From positions 238,465 to 302,464 of the forward strand of contig JAMWET010006563.1 of assembly GCA_024036415.1 (NCBI GenBank): a stretch of DNA of 64,000 bases. Reading direction: 5' to 3'. The notes under the pieces were generated by a model. That model saw only the letters and a program-made list of their open reading frames with translations. It was not told the origin of the DNA and made no database searches. Shown piece by piece: positions 54,876 through 64,000 of the stretch. Source of the DNA: Prochilodus magdalenae (Eukaryota; Chordata; Actinopteri; Characiformes; Prochilodontidae). Position numbers and translations under genes: made by a program. The first letter of the stretch is position 1. Every line of letters begins with the position of its first letter.

Positions 54876-57800
54876 GTACTCCTTTTGCCATGTACCATAC
54901 AAATCATATCCTCCTTACCGATTTATTCCTGCACAGCACAATACTGTTACCACAACCTACACAGTGTTCTTTTGTAATGCTGTATTTTTGTTCCTGGCCA
55001 AACGCTGTACTCTTCTGAACAGGATCTAATATGTAGAAGGGGTACAGTGGGATCAAAGGTGTTCTAGAAGCTATTTGCTGCATGGTTAGAATAGAACTGT
55101 CAGGAAAACTAGGTCCTGTCATGGTCTGTAATCCACTTTAGCCTGTGTTTTAGCATTCTGACACTTCCCTCTAAAATCCCCCAAGCTGTGCTCCATCTTT
55201 ATCTAGCACACTTCTGGAGTTCTAATGAGTTGCACCATCTGTACAATGCTTGGAGAATTTTGGATGAGTAGTAACCCCTCAGAAGAAAATCCTTACTATT
55301 AATATACTGTTTGAATGTAATTGAAGGCAATCAGTTATTTGCAGTTACTAACACCTTAAACACACAAAGTGACAAATATTTCGTCTGGTGAGCTTTCCTC
55401 ATATACACACAATTAAATATAAGGAATTTGGATTATTCTGGTTGAGGAAGGTGATTTTCTAAAACCCATTTAATAGCTACTGTTCACCATAACTCCATAT
55501 GCATTTTCTAAGTACACTCTCACCCAACAATGACTCTTGACAAAGTACTTATATATTTTTATAAATGTTTTTGTAACATTAGCATGGCTCATAATTCAAT
55601 AAGAGAAAATTATTTCAAATATGCAGTAAAATACAAATGACAGATTCCACATAAAGGATTTTAATTTCTGTACATGCATTTCTGCCTCTTCTTGTACTCT
55701 TGAGAAGAACCAGCAGAGTTTCTGGACCGCTACGGAGGAAGAAGGGAGTGTAAAGACATATAATTCAGGTGAATTATGTCACATAAGCTATTTGGAGAAC
55801 AATTCAGGCAAAGGCTGCCTGAAGGGAACATGCAGAGTTGAGTCATCTTTCCATCACTCTGCGAAAGGTTCGCCCACCTTCACTGTACAAGCAAGGAGAT
55901 CCCTCGTTCTGGGATTACTAATACATTTTCCGGTTGAAACTGCCCACTCTCAGCGCACACAATATTTAGCCACTTTCCTAGGGAAGAATCTGGTAGCTGG
56001 CATCAGTTAGTTACAGATACACAACACATTAACATAAGTCATGTAATTATGATATTTTAGAGTGTACAGATCAATGCATGGAGCTTCCTTGGCATCCATT
56101 ATGCAGCCCATTACATACTCACTGGCAATAGATTATTTCTTTTGTGTTTCGTAACCCCACTTGAACTGCCATAAGATACAGATGAGTGATGAAAGAGAAT
56201 GAAAACAAGTACAGATGTGTTCAGACAGCTGTGCAGCATAATATGCTTAATGAAGTAATGCAAACAACTTAATTATTCATATCCTACCCTGTGACAGGTC
56301 TAAAAATGCTTAGCAGGCCCTGCGCTTGATTTTGGATCAAGATAGTAGGAGGAAAAGAGATACATCAAGTGACTTTAAAATAGAGTTCATAGTTGTAACA
56401 CCAATGAGTAGAACTTAGCTCACAAAGACGCCCAGTATTTCAGAGGGAGCAGTGACTAACATGAGATATAAGAAGTGCTATGGTATGGTTGTGGATACAG
56501 ATATGTTAAGCAGTTCCAATATTTCCTCCTTGCTATAAGCTGTTACTAGAGTTCTTTTTACTTTTTTGAGCTTCCTTACTCTGCCTTTGGAGTGATCTTG
56601 GCTTAATGTGCATTTCTAGGGAGAGTCTGACTGTCTTTTGACTAACTGTTTACTGCATGAATCCATAACCTGTCTGAGACTGCTTTGTAACCCTTCTTAG
56701 TTGAATGCAAATTAAATCAGGTCTTTAGAAATCTTTTGTTTTTGTTGTTGTTGCTTTTTGTTTTTTTTGTTTTTTTTTGTGAGGCATGGTTCATATCAGT
56801 AGTTGTTTCTTCTGGGCAGCGCATCCAAATCGTTTGAGTGGTTTTTATAAGTCAGCTCTAACCCTTGTCTCCAATCTCATTTCTTTAATTGGACTCCAGG
56901 CTTGCTAACTCCTGACTCCAATTAGCCTGTACTGAAGTCATTAGCCTTGGGGTTATATCATATACACACGCACACCCATACATGCCTGAAGCATAGAAAT
57001 GGGCAGATGTATTTCAGCTTGTATTGCCTGGGGTGTTAAAGGTCAGTTACTAAATGCCTTTTACATTAAGTGTTCAGAAAGATCTATGTCCAGGGATTCT
57101 GGCTCTCTTTGATTTCACTCCTGCCTTATCCTCATCACTACCGTTAACGTTAATTAGTTGAGAGGTGATGCTAGCTTTGATCTTCATTTATAAGCCAAAA
57201 GACCACAAACATACACAGCTTTCTTGTATATGATGGCTTGCAATGGTAACAATGTTAGAAGAGTTCAGTTAGTCAGTGTTCCTGGCAGGATATTAATAAG
57301 AAAAAAAAACGTTAAGCAGAATATCATATATCAGTAACTGATAAATGTCCCCCATTCTGGTTTGCTTTGATAAAAGAACATTAGGATGCTCTTTTGCATG
57401 CAGGAACAACTCAGGACTAATGCATCTGTCCACTGAAACTGCCTTGGGGTGAAGTATTGTCTAAATAGTGTGGAAAAGTTACGATCAAAGCAGACAAGCA
57501 CCCAGCCTGATTGAGGACAGATGATCAAAGAAGGCATTAGCAAGTTTGTCTTCACTGACAGGAAGTCAATGCCTGTACCCATGAGTGGTGGACTTAGAGG
57601 AGTCTGATATGGCACACAGGGCGTTCCATCCATACCCACATTCACCCTGCTTCAAGCTGCTTGCTGTCAGGTCCTGGATGAGTTACAGGGTGTGAGGGGT
57701 TCTGTGGGCCTGTTTAATTAGCCGTGAATTATCGACGCGGTAACTCTAGAAACAAGCCTAGAAGGTCCTGGCCTGGCCGGAGAGAATGAGGTGACAGTGT

Positions 57801-58775
57801 CCTGATGGAATGGCTGTAAATCTGAGACACGTGACGTTGCTGAAGACAGGATGGTCACCTTGATGCTTTGCGGTATTGACTCAGTAGGGACCATATCAGT
57901 AAACTGCATGTGCCTGGGATTGCATGCAGTCACCACAATATCTGAAGTTTTGCCAAGTGTCCATCATTCACAATGTTTGTAGTTGGGCAACTTATTATTT
58001 CATTACAAGAGGACTATATTTTAATAACATAAAAAAATTCTCTTTTTTTTCTGCAGACCCCCTAGTGGCCATTTTGCTGTTGGGATGGGAATCTGCTTTT
58101 TTATTTTTCAGTAAAATCCCCAAGCCCCCACACTTCCAGCCACTTCCTTACAATTTTAACTTTTACTACTGCTACCAATGATGTTTTGCTACATCTCTAC
58201 AGATAAAGTTTGCCAGGCCTAGCTAGGTTGCTAGTCTACAGATAAAAGATGCCAGGCCTAGCTAGCTGACATGGTTAACTAATATCCATTCACATTACTC
58301 CTCACAGTGGAAAGGCTGGTGATGTTAGCTAGCATGTTAGGTACCATGTTTAAGGCATATGGACTGGCAGCCCTGAATACTTATCGCTGTCAGGACACTG
58401 ATCTGCTCTAGCCTCCTCCATGTCTGGAAGTAGGAATGATATTTGTATGTCAAAACTCCTCCCTTCCTTTCAGCGAATCAAAAGCTTGCATGCAAAATTT
58501 GGTCATCTTGGAGACGTAGCCTCTGTGAGGCACATCAGAATGATCTTTAAGATAATGTGAATTAATTGTTAAGGGAAATTTTGTCCTGCTTCCATGTCCA
58601 AACCGACACCCAAAACAATAAAACATTAGTTTTAATTGTTGTCTTTATGAAAATTCAGGTTGCCTCCATTTTTGGAAATTGTACAGATTACAATTAAAAT
58701 ATATTCCATCAACAATACGGAAGAAAAAAATGTATAGTCCTGCTGAGGGACCTTCAAAACTTGATTTTTTTTTGT
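54876..58775. other. Gene-free DNA
   Basis: No gene is recognised. A T/G-rich run lies at 56738-56780, and a near-tandem 35-bp duplication (GCCAGGCCTAGCTAG twice) at 58201-58266. The stretch 56810-57130 is complex and repeat-free. Confidence 0.45.
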
Positions 58776-58828
58776 AACGCGTCCTTGGGTTTGTGAAAGG
58801 CGCTATGTAAGTGTAACCTATTATTAAA
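58776..58828 (+). repeat. Retroposon 3'-tail fragment
   Basis: CCTTGGGTTTGTGAAAGGCGCTATGTAAGTG followed by TATTATTA resembles the 3' end of a fish LINE (CCTTGGGT...AAAGGCGCTATATAA type). Confidence 0.45.
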
Positions 58829-60975
58829 ACAGGATAAAACTACATGCTACGCTATTTCTCTACAATATATTAAACTTACTTTGTATGTGTTGTATATTTA
58901 TATTTCTTTGCACATGAATTAGATAATATTACAATAACACAGTTACCTGCAAATACATTATAGATAAACCAAAACAGAGAAATGAGGTGCACTGCTCCAC
59001 ATGAGGTGGAATCAAGCAAATTCATGCTTTAGGGGTCATTAAATATATTCTATATATTATATACATTATATATATTCTACATGGGAAATTACCACAAATT
59101 ACCACAACCCCAGACCACGGTAAACAAACATGTTCCAACCCTGATGCGTTTTGCCATGTACTAAGAAATATATTCCATGTATAATTTTTTTTCAGTGTAT
59201 TTAGTTGATCCTTGCAGGAAACACTCTGTTTGATATTCTGCATAGCATGCTACTTCATTCTACTGCAAAATGTTAAATGTCAAAGGTCAACAGGCTTTTC
59301 TTATTGGTACAGGACACAGTACTTCCTCACACCTCTTTTCATTAGCATGAGGGAAATCAGATAAAATCTGTCTCGTTGTTAATGACTCTTGCAGCTTTTA
59401 GTGGCACGTCACCAAGAAAGGGTCAAGAGTTTAGATGAAGGTTTTAGAGCTTCAGTCGTAAGCAAGTTCACTTTGGAAGTAGACGTTTGAAAATGTCATA
59501 GGTAAAAAGAACCAAGCATACCATATACCATAAACACACCGCTGTGTGATTGGACGTGTTTCTTCATATATTTAAAGAGCCAGCATCGACTGGAGACGTT
59601 TAACACAGAAGAAGCAATGACACTGAGTCAGAGACAAAGACAGAGGACATAAAGTCAAACTGCATCAATAGCAGGGCATGACCTCTGTGAGAGTACATTA
59701 ACAAAGTCCTGAATTGTTGCACTATGTGGAAATAGACTTTTTGAGCTGAGGCTAGAGCAATGACCTACTGTACATACTGTAGCTCATAAAGCCTATCCCA
59801 CAGCTCATTAAGCATCTGCCTGGGCTATTTATTATACCAAGCAAGCGCATGGATTTGTGTCAACAGAAGAAATATGAACACAATTGAGCCCAGTCCTGTT
59901 TGCAACTCATTTATCCTTTGTTAAAGAGAGAGCAGCCTGAGAGTGTGGTGGTTGATATTGCATGAATGCACATACACTATATATCCACAATATATCACAT
60001 TAAAACAAGGTCCACAAGCATACATTAGTTTGGTTTCACATGCATTCATTACTAGTCTACTTGCAAGGACGGACTAATGCAGTTTTCCTATGTTTGAATG
60101 CCTCAATCAAATGAATGAACAGCAATACAGCATTTGGTACTATCTGCATTCAAGGAGGTAGTATAGGACCTGTAGCGTCTTTGGCATTAACACCATTTCA
60201 TTACAAGGCAATTTATTCAGTGGTGCAAGAATACTGGGAAAAATAAGTCTTAGGTTCTATCAAGCCATTTACTTCATAAGGACTCACTGTGAGCTGTAAA
60301 TTTTATCATATCTGATCATGTGGAATATCAACGTGTTATAAAGGCTGATGGGATCATAATACCATGATATCTGCGATTATGGGTGTCACAGTTTTAGGTA
60401 GTTTTACCTAGCCAAAATATTTTAGGTGTTTAAATCATCAGTAGCGTTTCTTCACTTCTTCATCCTTCATAATCCAGTTGTGCCATTGCATCTCCATATT
60501 AACAAGATAATGAGGTAGCATAGAACAGGATCTAGGCTACGTCTGTATATTGTGAATTTAGAGGTATGATGGTCAAGCATGACCTGGCAGAAGCTGCTAC
60601 TGGAAAATGAAAGTGAAAGTTGAAAGCTTAAGTTGTGATTGGAAGGTTAACAACATACATAATATATAGAGTGAAACTCTAGAGTGTAGAGAGTGAAGAC
60701 AATTACCCACAATATTGGTATTTGGCTATATGTAGCTACCTAAAGAGGCTATACGCAGTTATTATCTGGTTTTTAGCTTGCTAACTTTTTTTAAGTAGAT
60801 ATTAAGAAATGTATCCATTTACTCTCCTAAGATTTGGTCCTGTAAAAACTTTTAATATATATATGTTAGTTTTGCTCTGCACATTTGACTTTGGACAGTC
60901 CTCTTTAAAAAGCTATATCAAGGCTTCATATCGTTGCAGAGAGAGTAAGTAATCCACAATTCTACCCTCTAACTA
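58829..60975. other. Gene-free DNA with one promoter-like block
   Basis: No exon is recognised. The only notable block is 59540-59640, listed separately. Confidence 0.45.
59540..59640 (+). promoter_or_regulatory. Weak promoter-like arrangement
   Basis: GATTGG (an inverted CCAAT box, 59548-59553) and CATATATTTAAAG (TATA-like, 59566-59578) are followed by purine-rich sequence. No transcript or exon is evident, so chance is quite possible. Confidence 0.2.
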
Positions 60976-61496
60976 CTTTCAACCTCAATTACATTCTGTA
61001 AGTAGCAGTGATGCTTTGTGAGTTAGTTAATTTTTTTGGCAGTTCCTCAGATCTCTCTAAATCTATAAGTTTCATAGGGAGCTGCAACTTACTTTGATTT
61101 GATGTTTAGATTTGTTTTTATTTGTCCTGTCTGTGTCTATTTTTTTATTTTTCGAAAAAAACAAACCAAACAGAGCACAAGCTCATCAAATAAAAAATAA
61201 AAAACCATGGATATGATAAACCTGGAGTGCACCATAATTGGCAAAACAGCTAGTTTTATGTTTGTGACCAAATTACAAGGTATGTTTAATTGTGGGGTGT
61301 GTAAAAACCACATTTTGGACAAACATAAAACAAGCTGTTTTTGCCTATTAGGGTGCACTCAGGTTTATCATATCATGGTTTTTTGATGAGCTTTTGCTCT
61401 GTTTTTTTTTTGTTTTTCGAAATAAAAAAATAGACACAGACAGGACAAATCATAAAACCCTGACCAAAATCACATACCTTCTATACGTTCTGATGG
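60976..61496 (+). repeat. Dispersed repeat family X, copy 2, with long hairpin
   Basis: This is the same family as 52720-53065. Its centre is a long inverted repeat: the left arm 61112-61271 pairs with the right arm 61311-61456 across about 39 bp. Matching words are TTGTCCTGTCTGTGTCTAT, CAGAGCACAAGCTCATCAAA, ATATGATAAACCTGGAGTGCA and TTTTATGTTTGT, each with its complement in the right arm. Confidence 0.75.
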
Positions 61497-64000
61497 CTTT
61501 ATTGGTATGACCAATTTCAAAATTTTAAATTTGGAGGCGAACATTTTCACATTTCATGTGAAATAAAATAATCAGCAATTGAAACATTATTTTTTTTTTT
61601 TAAAAATTGTGATTTTACAATTAATCAATGCACTTATGAAAGAAATCTAAGGGAAGAAAAAAATTGGACACTTCAACAGGGTTTTACTGTTTGGCAACTA
61701 GGGCTAGCAAGACACTTAAACATCCAAACCAGGCCAACATTTATTATATACAGCCAATTGCTCCGCAAAAGGCAGGTATGCATACAACATTTTATGCCAG
61801 AAATTGCAAAATGCACGCACACAACCATATTTATTCCCTGTTACCCATTAAAAACTACAACAATAGACAAACATTTATTTACGCTATTCTTCTATCTTAT
61901 CTTTTATATGTGAAGAATATCAGTGAAGTCGGGCCACTTGGTGTGAACAAGACGGCACAGCTCTCCACTTCATAACTAACCTCGCCTCTCACCTCTGAAG
62001 TTAGTGAGGAATGGGGATTTGTAACAGGGGTCCATTCTCAGAGGGACCTGCCAGACTGGGTGCACCAGCTCCCATAATTCATGATTTCCTCTCAGAAAAC
62101 CCGAGAGGAAGTATTGCACAAATCGATATTCACTGTAAATTCAATGCTGCAATTTCTGCAACATGTTTATCCTCCTCTGTGGGCCAGTAAGATCGGATAT
62201 GGGTGGATGGGATGGATGATGAAATGAACCCAGTAAATGTGTCCATATATGAAGTGCTCGAGAGGCTTGCAGTAAAACTTTGTGCAGCCGTGAGAATCAG
62301 GACAACCCGTGTGTCAACTCGGTCAATTAATAGAATATGCAGTACAAAATATTTCACAAAACACTTTTACCACACTACAAAACTACTACACACCCATTTC
62401 CTGTTTATAAGGGGCATTACACCTTACACCTTAAAACTAATATGTTCCTTGTTTTTCAGTATTCGGTGGGTCCAACACTATACTAGTTCCCTCAGTTTCA
62501 CTGGTGGAAATAAATTCAATTGTTTCTTTATTTTCCATGCATCAAGGTTCTCTCAACTACAAAACCCAGACAGCGTTACGGAAATACATCATACCATCAC
62601 TGGGAATCCCTGCAGTCCAACACTCCTGAACTGCAGGCCTAGCCAGTGATCTGCAGGCTAATAAATACAAACCAAGCTCGCATTAACTCTCAGCTGTGTC
62701 ACTGAATCAAAGAAAACAGAGAAAAAAGCCAAACACATGGGTAAGATATTGTGAGTGAGTGGCTTCTAGACCCAGAGGGATTTTTTATTGCCCAAATGTG
62801 ACTGTTCGAAGGCTCACAGGATTTTAACAGTGATTCAATCTAAAAGTCTTTAGTAGAAATGGCAGTAGGCTAAAAAGGAGACTTGAAATGCAGGGAGAGA
62901 AACGAGATGAAATGTTATTATCCTGGAAAATCTCAGCACAGTGTGAGATGGTCTATTCAAATTCAAGAGGGAGACCTGGGAGAGTCCTTTTTTTAAACTG
63001 AAGCTGAAGCTGAACTATACAGCTTCCTTCAGCAGCTGATGGATCGGAGTAACATATCTGGGTGCTCTTCTCTTTGGCGTATGACCGGGGGCCCTTTTTA
63101 GTAAAAACGGTGGTAATCCAATGTACTTTTAATCTCAGAGACTTAACCTTGGTGATTAATACTATTATTTACCGAGGTATAACACAAATGTACTGCTGCG
63201 CCATTTCAGGAAGCTAGTGTGTGAGAAGCTGCCTTCGTTTTCCAATGTGACATTACTGTAAACTAATTACATGGCTAAATGTTGTAATGGTGCTTAATGG
63301 GTTATCAGCTAACTAGACCCTGTGACTATAACAGACAAACATTACTACACACAATTGGTATCTTATGCCTTACAATGCATCAGCATTCAATGCTTTGACT
63401 TTAACATCATCATCTGACCTGAGATGAGTGTGTGCCACAATGTACATGTATTGCCTGACCGTCCAGTTTACTACAGTTTACCACTCTGCGACATCAGCGT
63501 GATCTTACATACCTCCCAACACCTGCATATTTTCTCTGAAATTATGTAATTCAATTTGTGGTACCACAGAACTGAAAATAACACTGGTTACATAGAAAAG
63601 GATTAACACGCTGGTTTCCTCTAAAGTTAGCAATTTGAAGTTCCATCTTTTTATTATCTGGAAGTCTAAAATGGTATGCTCTGCTTATCTTTGTCACTTA
63701 GTCCCACTAAATCCTATTATACAGCAATACTCGAGAAGTGATGAGAAATTTGCAGTGCGTATTTAGAATCTGATCTCCATCTTTCCCTCACTTCAGCCAT
63801 ATATCTCCAGGGCAGAATCGGCAAGGCCACGCACGCAGCGATAAAGCTCAACTCTCGCAATGGCGCTTTTGCGCTTTGTTATCAGGAGCCATTGGAAATC
63901 TTACGAGTCTAAAACAGCTTTACACACCCTGCTGTGGATTTCGAGAATTGGAAAAGTCATTTGTTTTGGCAGAAAAAAAAAAGTAACCCCCACCCGCCCT
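61497..64000. other. Gene-free DNA
   Basis: No exon is recognised. A 148-codon plus-strand frame at 62203-62649 has no domain. The stretches 62000-62250 and 63750-63960 are complex and less AT-rich, and are weak candidates for noncoding conservation. Confidence 0.45.

Noticed and set aside
62203..62649. 148-codon plus-strand frame
   Set aside because: No domain, odd composition and no splice or promoter context; likely chance.
1..64000. CRISPR array, bacterial operon or phage content
   Set aside because: There are no regularly spaced direct repeats or prokaryotic-style genes, and the repeat content is vertebrate.

Overview
This window looks like intergenic or intronic DNA from a teleost fish. 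It is AT-rich and CpG-poor, is scattered with microsatellites, and carries fish-type repeats: a tRNA-derived SINE, many Tc1/mariner relics, a hAT end, foldback elements and one Tx1/L1-like LINE. An otophysan fish (characin, catfish or relative) is my guess from the mix of repeat families; I could not verify it. I recognise no host protein-coding exon, rRNA, tRNA or CRISPR array. Bacterial-style features such as operons and ribosome binding sites do not apply.

The centrepiece is a full-length, apparently intact LINE at 18230-23738. It has a 323-codon ORF1 (coiled coil, RRM-like and C-terminal nucleic-acid-binding domains) and a 1277-codon ORF2 (endonuclease, reverse transcriptase and a terminal CCHC knuckle). 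A perfect 15-bp target-site duplication flanks it. The two proteins would act together: ORF1p coats the RNA, and ORF2p nicks the target and primes reverse transcription. Open frames, all visible catalytic residues, an unmutated TSD and a CpG-rich ORF1 in CpG-poor surroundings all point to a recent insertion.

Layout: 1-2037 holds a decayed Tc1-type transposon (999-2037). 2031-6365 holds an inverted 90-bp repeat pair, a retroposon tail, a GA microsatellite and a second Tc1-related relic. 6366-18214 is mostly unique AT-rich DNA with a diverged direct repeat pair, a 24-bp palindrome and a tRNA-derived SINE. 18215-23753 is the LINE with its TSDs. 23754-33509 is a long gene-free stretch with a few regulatory-looking blocks. 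33510-34831 is a nearly complete but frameshifted Tc1 transposon. 37284-37976 is a long foldback element. 39141-39666 and 42577-43109 are two nearly identical short Tc1 derivatives that keep only the DNA-binding part of the transposase as an open frame. 43490-44075 and 49845-50460 are related Tc1-like relics. 46704-46860 is a truncated SINE. 48205-48658 is a CTGGT-rich repeat followed by a 138-bp compound microsatellite. 51236-51446, 54630-54875 and 58776-58828 are ends of other mobile elements. 52720-53065 and 60976-61496 are two members of one repeat family, the second carrying a perfect-looking hairpin of about 150-bp arms.

The strongest candidates for something of biological interest are the intact LINE, including a G-quadruplex motif in its 3' UTR and a tail with no poly(A), and the pair of truncated Tc1 elements that could encode a stand-alone transposase DNA-binding protein.
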